Assembly: GCA_012031655.1 (NCBI GenBank)
Contig: JAAUUD010000007.1
Coordinates: 1-32,433, forward strand
DNA length: 32,433 nucleotides
Direction: 5' to 3'
Source: Anaerolineae bacterium
Lineage (GTDB): Bacteria > Chloroflexota > Anaerolineae > Aggregatilineales > J027
Shown piece after piece: positions 9,429-17,165 of the stretch. Both the position numbers and the translations under genes were made by a program. The notes under the pieces are model-generated. The model searched no databases. It saw nothing but the letters and a program-made list of their open reading frames with translations, and was not told where the DNA came from. How positions within the stretch are numbered: position 1 is the first letter of the stretch; every line of letters begins with the position of its first letter.

Positions 9429-9729
9429 GGTTCAGGCTCCTTAAAAGGTCAATACTTGCGCTTTAGGTTGGGAACTGCTGGTTGCGTAAGTCAGTTGAAT
9501 GATCGATGCGTAGCGGACCTTGCCTTTCCTGAAGTGCCAAGCACCCGTGCAAGTGGGGACCAGTGGGGCAGGGCCAGGCACCGCCCGCATAGGGCGCGGC
9601 GGGGTACCCCTGATCTGGATGAAGGCGGCGAAAAAAGGGGAAGGGGAAGGTGAGCAAGTTGAGCAGGCGAATGCACAAAACTATTTTCAACCCCGGCTGC
9701 AAGAGCGCGAAACAATATTCTATAGAAAA

Positions 9730-9766
9730 GAGTTACCACATCTACAGACGGTTGTCAACGCGTTGA
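9730..9766 (-). promoter_or_regulatory. Candidate promoter and LacI-like operator of the transport operon
   Basis: TCAACGCGTTGA at 9755-9766 is a perfect 12-bp palindrome with a central CG, as in many LacI-family operators. On the minus strand it overlaps TTGACA (9758-9753), followed after 17 nt by TAACTC (9735-9730) with an upstream TG, a weak extended -10. A repressor here would cover the -35. It lies over 300 nt before the binding-protein start, a long leader, so the promoter assignment is tentative. Confidence 0.35.
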
Positions 9767-9903
9767 AAGTCGAAGGTAAGGGGTTAGCAATCCAGGCGCA
9801 CGTGGCGTGAATTTCTCAGCATGGGTAGGGTTTGGCGCACAAAAGCGGCCCCCAGATGCCAGGGCCGTTCCCGGTTGCCGCTGGCCGCGCCCCCTGGTGT
9901 GGC

Positions 9904-9932
9904 TTGACGTGACGGCGCAAACCCAGTATATT
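9904..9932 (+). promoter_or_regulatory. Sigma-70 promoter of the UvrA-like gene
   Basis: TTGACG (9904-9909) is separated by 17 nt from TATATT (9927-9932). Transcription would begin near 9939, giving a leader of about 180 nt before ATG 10118. Confidence 0.55.
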
Positions 9933-10024
9933 TAGCAAGCATGTTCTAATTTCACAGCAGTGCCATCCCGCAACTTGCGGAGGGGCAGCGCCAACGGTTG
10001 CCAAACTCCGCAACCCGCCCACCC

Positions 10025-10053
10025 GCCGAGCTTGGTGTAACTTTGGGCTCGGC
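10025..10053 (+). promoter_or_regulatory. Leader hairpin before the UvrA-like gene
   Basis: GCCGAGC (10025-10031) pairs perfectly with GCTCGGC (10047-10053) around a 15-nt loop, in the long leader of the UvrA paralog. A GGCC/GGCC mini-stem and TTTT follow (about 10057-10074), so an attenuator arrangement is possible. Antibiotic-resistance ABC proteins are often controlled in this way; here it is inference from layout only. Confidence 0.35.
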
Positions 10054-10117
10054 CTTTGGCCCGCTGGCCGTTTTCGCAGCAAGTTCCTTAACCCAGTCCA
10101 CAGCTAAGGAGGTCGGC

Positions 10118-12354
10118 ATGTCTGCGCAGCCCTTTATTGAAGTCCATGGCGCACGGGAGAACAATCTCAAGAACATTTCGTTGCATATCCCCAAACAAAA
10201 ATCACGGTCTTCACCGGGGGTGTCTGGCTCTGGTAAGTCTTCGCTGGTGTTTGATACCATCGCGGCAGAGGCACAGCGCCAGCTTAACGAGACCTTCACC
10301 GCTTTTGTGCAGGGGTTTCTGCCACACTATGGCCAGCCGGATGTGGATAGCATCGAAAACCTGAACTCGCCTATCATCATCGACCAGAAACGGGTGGGTG
10401 GGGGCTCGCGCTCGACCGTCGGCACCTATACCGACATTGCGGCCTTGCTGCGCTTGCTGTTCTCCCGCATCGGCGAGCCGCATGTGGGCCCCGGTTTTGC
10501 TTTTTCCTTCAACACGCCCCAGGGCATGTGCCCTGAATGTGAGGGCATTGGCAAGACCGTGCAACTGGACATGGACAAATTTCTGGACCGCAGCAAGTCG
10601 CTCAATGCGGGGGCAATCCAGCACCCGGAGTTCAAGGTAGGGAAGTGGTTGTGGAAGAACTACACGCTTGCTGGCTTGTTTGACAACGACAAACCCATCA
10701 ACCAGTACACCGCCGATGAGCTACACGCCCTGCTCTATGGAGCAGATTTAAAAGTGCCGTTTGGCGAGTTCAACACCACCTACGAAGGGCTGATCGAGCG
10801 CTTTACGCGGATGTACATCAAAAAAGATGCGGCGGCGATGTCTGACCGCAACCGCGCCATCTTCGAGGCTTTCACCAATTCGCAGACTTGCCCGCTGTGC
10901 CAGGGGGCCCGGCTCAACCAGGCTGCGCTGAACTGCCGTATTCGGGGGCGTAACATCGCAGCGCTTTCTGACCTGGAAGCCACAGACCTGCTGGTTTTTT
11001 GCAAGGGTTGGATGACGACCCCATCGCGGCCCGCGTAGCCGCCAAGCTCACAGAGCGGGTGGGGCACCTGGTTGATATTGGCCTGGGCTACCTCAGCCTG
11101 AGCCGCGAAACCTCCACGCTTTCCGGGGGGGAGTCTCAGCGGGTGAAGATGATCCGGCACCTGGGCAACAGCCTCACAGAAATGCTCTACATTCTGGATG
11201 AGCCGAGTGTGGGCCTGCATGCCCGCGATGTGGCCCGCTTGAACGCCCTCTTGCAGAAGCTGCGCGATAAGGGCAACACGGTGCTGGTGGTGGAGCACGA
11301 CCCAGACGTGATTGCGGTGGCTGACCATGTGGTGGACATGGGGCCACGTGCAGGCATTCATGGCGGGGAAGTCGTCTTCGAGGGCAGCTATACGGCGCTC
11401 CAGCAGGCCCAAACCCTCACCGGGCAATTTTTGGCGCAGCACCTGCCTGTCAAAACCGAAGTGCGCCAACCCACCGGCCACCTGACCATTCGCAACGCCC
11501 AGCTCCATAACCTGAAGAACATCACCGTCGATATCCCCACCGGGGTGCTGACCGTTGTGACGGGCGTGGCGGGTTCTGGGAAAAGCACGCTAATCAACGA
11601 GGTATTCCTGGAACAACAGCCAGAAGCCATCGTGATCGATCAGTCGCGGGTCACCGCCAACAGCCGTTCGGCGCCCGCCACCTATACCGGCATTATGGAT
11701 GAAATTCGCAAGGTATTTGCCCGCACCAATGGCGTCAGTCCGTCGTTGTTTAGTTTTAACTCCGAGGGGAGCTGCCCCCACTGCAACGGGTTGGGGGTGG
11801 TCTACACCGACCTGGCCTTTATGGAAGGCATCGCCACACCTTGCGAAATCTGCGAGGGCAAGCGCTTTAAGGCTGATGTGCTGGAGTACCATTTGCGTGG
11901 TCAGTGCATCAGTGATGTGCTGGACATGACCGCCGAAGAAGCGCTGGAGTTCTTTACGGAGAAGAAGATCCGCCCGGTGGTGCAGGCCATGAACGAGGTT
12001 GGCCTGAGCTACCTCAAGCTGGGGCAGCCACTCAGCACCCTCTCTGGCGGGGAGGGCCAACGCCTGAAGCTGGCCACGGAGTTACACAAGCAGGGCAGCA
12101 TCTACGTGATGGACGAGCCGACCACTGGCTTGCACCTCTCGGATATTGGCTTGCTGATGGGCATCATCGCGCGGCTGGCAGATGCCCAAAACACGGTTAT
12201 ATTGATTGAGCATCATCTGGATGTCATCCGCCAGGCCGATTGGATCATCGACCTGGGGCCGGAGGGTGGCAGCGCCGGGGGGGAGGTCCTTTTTGAAGGG
12301 CCGCCTGCCGCGCTCCAAGGCTGCGAACTGAGCATCACAGCCCGCTTCATTTAA
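10118..12354 (+). CDS. Short UvrA paralog (drug-resistance type ABC ATPase)
   Basis: After correction a 745-residue protein with two ABC ATPase halves. Seen: first Walker A (TGVSGSGKSS), zinc motifs CPECEGIG and CPLCQGARL, signature LSGGESQRVKM with Walker B ILDEPSVGLH, second Walker A TGVAGSGKST, CPHCNGLG and CEICEGKRF, signature LSGGEGQRLKL and MDEPTTGLH. The UvrB-binding domain of true UvrA is absent: RIGEPH runs straight into GFAFSFNTPQG. Such paralogs (for example DrrC-like proteins) are linked to resistance to DNA-binding drugs, not to UvrABC repair. Indels: missing A at 10197-10201 and extra G at 10216-10220, which compensate and scramble the residues before the P-loop, and a missing T at 10995-11000. 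AAGGAGG lies 5 nt before ATG 10118. Confidence 0.88.
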
Positions 12355-12362
12355 AGTTCGGG

Positions 12363-12404
12363 GCGGTCGGTGGAGGAAAAGGCCCACCGACCGCCGCTTT
12401 TATT
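12363..12404 (+). terminator. Rho-independent terminator of the UvrA-like gene
   Basis: GCGGTCGGTGG (12363-12373) pairs perfectly with CCACCGACCGC (12384-12394) around a 10-nt loop and is followed by CGCTTTTATT. It begins 8 nt after the stop codon. Confidence 0.8.
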
Positions 12405-12407
12405 GGC

Positions 12408-12790
12408 AAAGAAGCCATTCTCGGGCAGTGCATTCAATCGCTCCTGGGCCAGACCTCCCCCAATTCCGAGATCATCTTCGTCAACGAGGAGCAAAAGCCG
12501 CTGAAGGGGGCCAGGATTGGCCTGCTGGGCATGGCCTAGGAGCGCGATACGGACGACGTGCGCCAGTCGCCCTCGCTGGAAGTGCAGCCGTTGTTGGCCT
12601 CGCGCGGGGCGCAGGTGACCTTTTGTGATCCTGACGTGGCCAGTGCACGGATGCACAACGGGGAAACGCTGCACAGCGTTGAACTCAGCATCGATTGGCT
12701 GCAAGCCCAAAATTGCGTCGTCATCCTGAAAGATCATCGCGCCTTTAACTACGCGTTGTGGTGCAGAACGCGCGCCTGGTGAAGCTTTAG
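12408..12790 (+). pseudogene. Nucleotide-sugar dehydrogenase C-terminal remnant, possibly chimeric
   Basis: From about 12490 the translation matches the C-terminal domain of UDP-glucose/UDP-ManNAc-type dehydrogenases: KPLKGARIGLLGMA, stop, ERDTDDVRQSPSLEV, LLASRGAQVTFCDPDV, SVELSIDWL, CVVILKDHRAFNY. An in-frame TAG (12537-12539) replaces the Tyr-Lys of the usual GLAYKRD. After FNYA the frame slips near 12758; the other frame gives VVVQNARLVKL and a stop at 12788-12790. The preceding residues, in the same frame (KEAILGQCIQSLLGQTSPN then SEIIFVNE), look like the N-terminus of a family 2 glycosyltransferase, suggesting fusion of two polysaccharide-gene relics. No start or RBS is visible and it abuts a terminator. 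Confidence 0.7.
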
Positions 12791-12810
12791 GCGGCGTGCC
12801 AGGGCAATCG

Positions 12811-12856
12811 GCGCCTGAACCCAGGCCCTCGGGTGCGGGGACATGGGTTCAGGCGC
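12811..12856 (-). terminator. 13-bp inverted repeat after the HTH gene
   Basis: GCGCCTGAACCCA (12811-12823) and TGGGTTCAGGCGC (12844-12856) are perfect reverse complements with a 20-nt loop, starting 16 nt beyond the stop of the minus-strand HTH gene. No U-rich tract follows, so it may be a stability or Rho-type element rather than an intrinsic terminator. Confidence 0.45.
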
Positions 12857-12872
12857 TGCGGGTGCTGTTGCC

Positions 12873-13391
12873 TCAGGCGTTGCGGAAGCGGACGACGCTC
12901 TTTTCGGAGTTCTGCCCGGCGACCACACCAAACTGCCGCAATTGGATTTCGTGGCCTATCAGATCAAAAGTAAGCTGCTGAATCCCTTCGTTGCAGCGCC
13001 GTTGCAGGGTGCGCCGGTCGTAGTGGACCAGCTCCGCCAGGCGGACCATTTCCAGGCCCAGGTCGGCACGGATAAAGCGGTAGTAGAGCAGGCTAAAGTT
13101 CTGCCGGTAGGAGTGTTCCTGAGCGAAATCTGCGATCAGCAGGTTCAGGGTATCGCTCTGGCTTCTGAGGTCCGCATCCCCAAGGGCCACCAACAAACGC
13201 GATGCAAGGGCCTGACGAACCGCATGCAGCCGCGCATAGCCACCCTTGAGGTCCCCGAGATGCTGCCGAACCTGGAGCAGTTCCATCCACACCTGGTCAT
13301 CCGGCAAGGGGCGCGCCTGGCGGATGTGCTCCAGCGCGGCGCGTACATGGCTGGGCTGTAATTCGGGGCCAGGCCCGGTCATCGGTTTCAT
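12873..13391 (-). CDS. HTH-domain protein, probable regulator
   Basis: A 172-residue protein of unknown family. The first 100 residues look helical (HIRQARPLPDDQVWMELLQV). The C-terminal half has LLYYRFIRADLGLEMVRLAE followed by LVHYDRRTLQRRCNEGIQQL, which I read as a helix-turn-helix: the same pattern (LYYR...R.DLGL...LA....V..RTLQRR...GI..L) occurs in regulatory proteins of Chloroflexota, sometimes in front of ATPase modules. No signal peptide or membrane segment is seen. Its start lies 6 nt after the stop of the exported-peptide gene and has no Shine-Dalgarno of its own, which suggests translational coupling. The exact role is not known. Confidence 0.6.
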   Translation of the reverse strand: MKPMTGPGPELQPSHVRAALEHIRQARPLPDDQVWMELLQVRQHLGDLKGGYARLHAVRQALASRLLVALGDADLRSQSDTLNLLIADFAQEHSYRQNFSLLYYRFIRADLGLEMVRLAELVHYDRRTLQRRCNEGIQQLTFDLIGHEIQLRQFGVVAGQNSEKSVVRFRNA

Positions 13392-13397
13392 TGGTGT

Positions 13398-13535
13398 CTA
13401 GCACCCACCGCAGGACTGAACCGGAGCTGTACTGTTGACCCCCGCTTCGGCGTTCGAGGCTCCATAGGCCGGAGCCGCCACCAAAACCAGGGCAATAATC
13501 AGGGCAATTACGGCACGCTTAATACGCTTTGACAT
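13398..13535 (-). CDS. Small exported peptide ending SCGGC, 45 residues
   Basis: A short frame with all marks of a secreted peptide precursor. The N-terminus is MSKRIKRAVIALIIALVLVA: basic, then a strong hydrophobic core. AxA-type cleavage sites follow (after APA, AYG, SNA or AEA), and the end is GVNSTAPVQSCGGC. Cleavage after AEA would leave 14 residues. GGAG lies 8-9 nt before ATG 13535, so the start is well supported. It is cotranscribed with the HTH gene 6 nt downstream and follows the SARP/TPR regulator gene, with a terminator between. A peptide next to a TPR regulator recalls exported-pheromone systems; the two Cys could form a disulfide or thioether, or bind metal. No homologue is known to me; signalling is inference, the exported peptide itself is well supported. 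Confidence 0.7.
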   Translation of the reverse strand: MSKRIKRAVIALIIALVLVAAPAYGASNAEAGVNSTAPVQSCGGC

Positions 13536-13549
13536 GTTACCATCTCCGT

Positions 13550-13566
13550 GGCTATAGCAGATAGCC
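13550..13566 (-). promoter_or_regulatory. Palindrome just upstream of the peptide RBS
   Basis: GGCTAT (13550-13555) and ATAGCC (13561-13566) form a perfect inverted repeat with a 5-nt centre, directly before the GGAG of the exported-peptide gene. It could be an operator for the neighbouring regulators or a 5' UTR hairpin. The minus-strand TATAGC inside it could serve as a -10, but no good -35 is seen. Confidence 0.4.
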
Positions 13567-13640
13567 AGAAGGGTCACATGCCGCGCCCCAGGGACCTCTG
13601 AGGCAAAACAGGGGGGCTACTGAGGCTATTCCAGAAAAGA

Positions 13641-13668
13641 AGCCCCAGCCTGTATGCAGGGCGGGGCT
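13641..13668 (-). terminator. Terminator of the SARP/TPR regulator gene
   Basis: On the minus strand AGCCCC...CCTG, loop CATA, CAGG...GGGGCT forms an interrupted 10-bp stem (13668-13641) followed by TCTTTTCT. It lies about 90 nt past the regulator's stop and separates it from the peptide gene. Confidence 0.65.
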
Positions 13669-13758
13669 AAAAAACGCGCTGCCTCACCGTTCCCCTGCAA
13701 ACGGAGGAGCTGCGGGGCAGCCTTTCAGCGGGTTGAGGACTAAAGAAGCCTGAACTGC

Positions 13759-15618
13759 CTATGGCAAACTCAGCGCTTCATCCAGTTGGACCATCAACTT
13801 CTGGTACCAGGTCTCCGGCAACTGGGGTTCAAGCTCTGGCAGCAGCTCTTGTGTGCTGAGCATCACCGCCTCGAAGCGCGCCTGATACTGGCGGCGCACG
13901 TCCTCCACAAATTCGCTTTCCACCGAGCGCGCAAAGGAGTTGTAAAGGCTCATCAGCTTAAAGCACAGCGCCAGGCGTTGCAGGGGTTGTTGGGTCTCGA
14001 AGAACTGGCGGTAGGTGTTGTCGAAGTCGTCGCCATCGTAATAGTGCGGGAAGTCCGGCGCCACGACGTAGTGCTGGCTGGGTTCGTCATAGGTGCACCA
14101 GTCCCGCACCTGGAGGGCACGCCGAAAGCTGGTCATGACGGTGTGGAAGCGCTCGCGGGCGCGGGCCGGGTCGGTTTCTGGGTAGAGCGCGGCCAGGATT
14201 TCGCCAATCTGGGCGCGGCGTTGCTCCAGCATATAGAGCAGCAATTGCATCCCCATCTGCCCGTAACGGTCCCGCTGCTGGAGCAAGGTGCCATTGGGCA
14301 GGTAAACCCGTGGGCCGCCAAAGGCATACACCCGCACCCCCTGGAGCGCGCCCTGTTCCTTGATGGCGACCTCAAGTTTCTCGCGCGTGTCTGGCGACCA
14401 CCACCCCCCCAGCAGGGGCAGGCTTAGCTGGTATAGGCGGGCCAGGTGGGTGACCTGCCCTTGCAGGAGAGTTTCTTTTTCCAGGATGTGGATGGTCGTT
14501 TGCACGGTTTCCCAGTCCCGGGCGAGCGCGGCTTGCCAGGCCTTGAGCAGACGCGCCTGGCTTAAGCCCAAAAAGCGCCCCTGGGCTTGCCAGCTTTCCA
14601 CCACGCTCACGCCGTAGTCCGCGCGCTGGTCGCCTTTTTGCGTCTCGATGAAGAGCTGCAACAGACCCACTTCCGGGCTCAGGCGGACATCCTGATAAGC
14701 GACGCTTTGTAGCTCTCTGAGCTTGAGCGTGGCCATGCTGAAGTCCTGCCGGAAAGCCGCAGCCCAGCCCGAAAGCAGCAGATGCGCGTACAGGCTGTGC
14801 AGGTGACCCGTGCTGGGCGGGTTCTCGAGTGCGCGCCGCAGCGTGGCCTCGTCCCCAACCCACAGGGCAATCTGGGCGCTGTTCAGGCGCACCTGCTCGC
14901 GCAGGTAGGCCTCTTTGGTGAGCGCTTCAGCATCCAGCAGATAGCCCATGGCTTTTTCAAACTGGCCTTCCTCCGCGCAAACCTCGCTGGCCTGGAGCAA
15001 CACGCGCGCCACAAGGTCCTGGTTGCCCGTAAGGCCGGCGTAATCTTCGGCTTCGCACTGGTGGCGCCAGCCCGCCAGGCGTAGATTTTGCTCAAAAGCG
15101 GTGGCAGCAGCGCGCAGGCAGGCCCGTGTGACATCATAGGCGCGTTCGGCCAGCGGCACTTCGATACGCTGCAAAAAGAGGCGCCGCGCCTGCTCGTAGT
15201 GCTGAAGTGCGGCGGCGGGGTCGTCCTCGCGGGCGGCTTCGCCATGCAAAAACGCGCATTCGGCCCGGTGAACGAGCAGCGTGCTGTTCTCTTGCACGCG
15301 CGCCAGGGCATAGCGCAGGCGGTCCAGGTCCTGCTCCCGCAGGGCCAGTTGGGCCTGCTGGAGGTAGGCCCGCGCCAGAAGCTCTGGTGCATTGGCCCAG
15401 GCTTTTTGGCAGACCTCCAACGGCACCCGTGCGGCTGCGTAGGCGCCCCGGTCCCCCAGGATTTTTGAGGTTTGGTAGGCCACCTCTGGATAGGTGAGGC
15501 GTGCATCGGGCGGCAGGGAGTTCCACGCATTCACCAGTAAATCGTGGGCTTCTCCGCCTGCCAGAAAGAAGTCGCGCGCCTGGTTTTCGAGATCATCCAT
15601 CGAAATTGAGGTGTTCAT
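13759..15618 (-). CDS. SARP-like regulator: TPR array with C-terminal winged helix
   Basis: A 619-residue intact protein. Residues 1 to about 410 are TPR-like helical repeats rich in Ala/Leu (for example LLARAYLQQAQLALREQDLD). From about 427 there is a winged-helix domain of OmpR/SARP type: VRVYAFGGPRVYLPNG, QLLLYMLEQRRAQIGEILAA, LYPETDPARARERFHTVMTS then FRRALQV. A BTAD-like helical end follows. This reverses the usual SARP order, in which the winged helix comes first. It is probably a transcription activator that senses a ligand or peptide through its TPRs. GGGAGG lies 12 nt before ATG 15618. It has its own terminator; the exported-peptide and HTH genes follow on the same strand. Confidence 0.75.
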   Translation of the reverse strand: MNTSISMDDLENQARDFFLAGGEAHDLLVNAWNSLPPDARLTYPEVAYQTSKILGDRGAYAAARVPLEVCQKAWANAPELLARAYLQQAQLALREQDLDRLRYALARVQENSTLLVHRAECAFLHGEAAREDDPAAALQHYEQARRLFLQRIEVPLAERAYDVTRACLRAAATAFEQNLRLAGWRHQCEAEDYAGLTGNQDLVARVLLQASEVCAEEGQFEKAMGYLLDAEALTKEAYLREQVRLNSAQIALWVGDEATLRRALENPPSTGHLHSLYAHLLLSGWAAAFRQDFSMATLKLRELQSVAYQDVRLSPEVGLLQLFIETQKGDQRADYGVSVVESWQAQGRFLGLSQARLLKAWQAALARDWETVQTTIHILEKETLLQGQVTHLARLYQLSLPLLGGWWSPDTREKLEVAIKEQGALQGVRVYAFGGPRVYLPNGTLLQQRDRYGQMGMQLLLYMLEQRRAQIGEILAALYPETDPARARERFHTVMTSFRRALQVRDWCTYDEPSQHYVVAPDFPHYYDGDDFDNTYRQFFETQQPLQRLALCFKLMSLYNSFARSVESEFVEDVRRQYQARFEAVMLSTQELLPELEPQLPETWYQKLMVQLDEALSLP

Positions 15619-15925
15619 AATAATCCCAGCCCTCCCTATTAACTTGTTATCCGATCTATTTAAGCGCAGTCCACCGATCCGTGCACCTATTCTAACCTGT
15701 TTGGGACTAAGGCTAAGGCGTACAATTTGACTAAATGGGAATCAGGCAACCTGCGTTGTGGTCAAGCGCTGCGTTCCCGGCGCCAAAGCCGGGGTTAGGG
15801 GGATGGGCAGGGCAAACAGAGAGTGGGGATGAACACCCCGGCACGGCGTGCACCTGGAGCCTGCTGGGGAAGGGCTCGCCTGCGGCCTACAGATCAATTG
15901 TGGGTTCTGGCAGCCACCTGGGTTG
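15619..15925. other. Intergenic region between ferredoxin and SARP genes
   Basis: These 307 bases hold the presumed promoter of the SARP gene. On the minus strand TTAGAATAGG contains a TAGAAT -10-like hexamer near 15693-15698, and TTAG recurs four times within about 45 nt. CCCGGC/GCCGGG at 15776-15781 and 15788-15793 could form a short hairpin downstream of the ferredoxin gene. No gene was seen. Confidence 0.4.
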
Positions 15926-16231
15926 TTATCGGGTGGCAGGTTCGGTGGCAGCCCGCATCTGATGCACCATGTATTTTTTCACTGGGACGCCGCCAAGCAC
16001 ATGTTCTTCAATAATCTGCGCCAGGGCCTTTTTGTTTGGGCAGCGATACCACACGCCATCGGGATAGACGATCAGGATCGGGCCAATTTTGCAGGCCCCC
16101 AGGCAGCCCACCTGCGAGCGCTTGATGGTCACAGAGGCTTTGCCCAGGAGTTTTTTGGCTTCTTTGGCCAGCTCTTTCCCTTCGCAGTCGCCCCCCTCAC
16201 AGAAAATCAGGTGGTGTGTGTAAGCTTTCAT
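15926..16231 (-). CDS. Thioredoxin-like [2Fe-2S] ferredoxin
   Basis: A protein of about 101 residues with the cluster-binding pattern of thioredoxin-like ferredoxins: HHLIFCEGGDCEGKE near the N-terminus, then VGCLGACKIGPILIVYPDGV and WYRCPN. Four Cys (C-x4-C and C-x3-C) are positioned to hold a [2Fe-2S] cluster. These proteins act as soluble electron carriers or as subunits related to NuoE and hydrogenase HoxE. I chose ATG 16231, because GGGGG lies 4 nt upstream and homology begins at MKAYTHHL; a longer start at 16270 would add 13 unrelated residues. No redox partner gene is adjacent. Confidence 0.8.
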   Translation of the reverse strand: MKAYTHHLIFCEGGDCEGKELAKEAKKLLGKASVTIKRSQVGCLGACKIGPILIVYPDGVWYRCPNKKALAQIIEEHVLGGVPVKKYMVHQMRAATEPATR

Positions 16232-16432
16232 GGAACCCCCAGCGGCACCTTTGCGTGCATAACATGCCAACAGGGTATGCCGAACCGCTGCGGGCGTCTA
16301 TAAACCACGGTCATTAGCGCTTCGTATAAAGTAGAAAAGCAAAGTTTAGTAGATGAGTAGAAGATTAAAACCGTTGGTTAACTTTTGCTGGGGCGGGCTG
16401 TTGAAGCGCCCCAGGCGGGGTTTGGGGCCAGC

Positions 16433-16461
16433 TTGACAGCCCCAATGAGGGGGTGTATGCT
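16433..16461 (+). promoter_or_regulatory. Promoter of the tetR gene
   Basis: TTGACA (16433-16438, a perfect -35) and TATGCT (16456-16461) are separated by 17 nt. Transcription should start near 16468, inside the operator. Confidence 0.75.
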
Positions 16462-16467
16462 ATATAT

Positions 16468-16483
16468 AACCGACCGGTCAGTT
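16468..16483. promoter_or_regulatory. TetR-type operator
   Basis: AACCGACCGGTCAGTT is a near-perfect palindrome (7 of 8 positions per half) with the ACCGGTC core common in TetR-family operators. It overlaps the predicted transcription start, 15 nt before ATG 16499, and so fits autorepression. Confidence 0.75.
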
Positions 16484-16498
16484 ATTTTTGAGGGCGCG

Positions 16499-17165
16499 AT
16501 GCCTCGTCCCGATGTCAGTGAAGAACGGATTCCGCAAATTCTGGAGGCAGCGGCGCAGGTTTTCGGCCACTATGGGATCGATGGCGCCAGTATGGCGCAG
16601 GTGGCGGCAGCCAGCGGGGTCAGCAAGGCAACCGTTTATCACTATTTTGAGAGTAAAGAGGCACTTGTTCTGGCCCTGGTGCGGCGTCTATTCGAGGCAG
16701 ACCAGGCGGAGCTCGAACGCCTGACCCAGGCTGAGGCGCCAGCCCTAGCCCGTTTGCGCGTCTATTGCCTGGAACTGGTGGCCCTGCTGGAAAGTCAGCG
16801 CGCCCTGACGCCGATCATGGCAGAATCCGCACCCATGCAGGCCGGATGCCCGCCATCCAGGCGGCGCTGCGCGACTCCTTCGAGCGCTATCAGCGTGCGT
16901 TTCAGGCGGTTATCCAGCAGGGCATCGCCCAGGGCGAGGTGCGCTCCTCGGTGGAGGCCAGCGCGGCGGCCCTGGCCCTCATTGCGCTTATCGAAGGCGC
17001 CATCCTGGTGGCTCAACATCTGGGCCAACCGCTGGATGAGACGATGAGCGCGGTTGTCGACACCTTTCTGGAGGGCTTGCGCGGCCAGCCCTCTTTTGCC
17101 CAAAAAGCGACCGACCCATGGCTTAACCATCAAGGAGGTTCCGATGCACAAGGCCCCCTAGCTGA
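16499..17165 (+). CDS. TetR/AcrR family regulator
   Basis: After correction a 222-residue TetR protein. The N-terminal HTH is clear: ERIPQILEAAAQVFGHYGID, ASMAQVAAASGVSKATVYHY then FESKEAL. The ligand-binding part continues in another frame (GRMPAIQAALRDSFERYQRA and AALALIALIEGAILVAQHLG), so one base is missing near 16840; a second is missing at the C run 17154-17158, which otherwise merges it with the next gene. Start ATG 16499 has GAGGG 4 nt upstream; longer in-frame starts would overlap the promoter. The operator at 16468-16483 predicts autorepression and control of the membrane protein, whose start overlaps the 3' end by 22 nt. Confidence 0.85.

Larger units (their letters stand above)
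9429..10117. other. Divergent intergenic region, 689 nt
   Basis: This separates the sugar-transport operon (leftward) from the UvrA paralog (rightward). It contains the palindrome at 9755-9766 with a candidate leftward promoter, a second perfect palindrome TTCTATAGAA near 9718-9727, and a rightward promoter at 9904-9932 followed by a structured leader. Possible reading frames of 80-96 codons here show no recognisable protein and I did not call them. Confidence 0.5.

Noticed and set aside
9520-9810. 96-codon frame in the divergent intergenic region
   Set aside because: No RBS, no recognisable domain, and it overlaps the candidate operator and promoter of the transport operon.
9946-9951. Tiny leader peptide in the UvrA-like gene leader
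   Set aside because: The only short frame seen there (ATG TTC TAA, starting near 9943) is two codons with no RBS; not enough to support a leader peptide.
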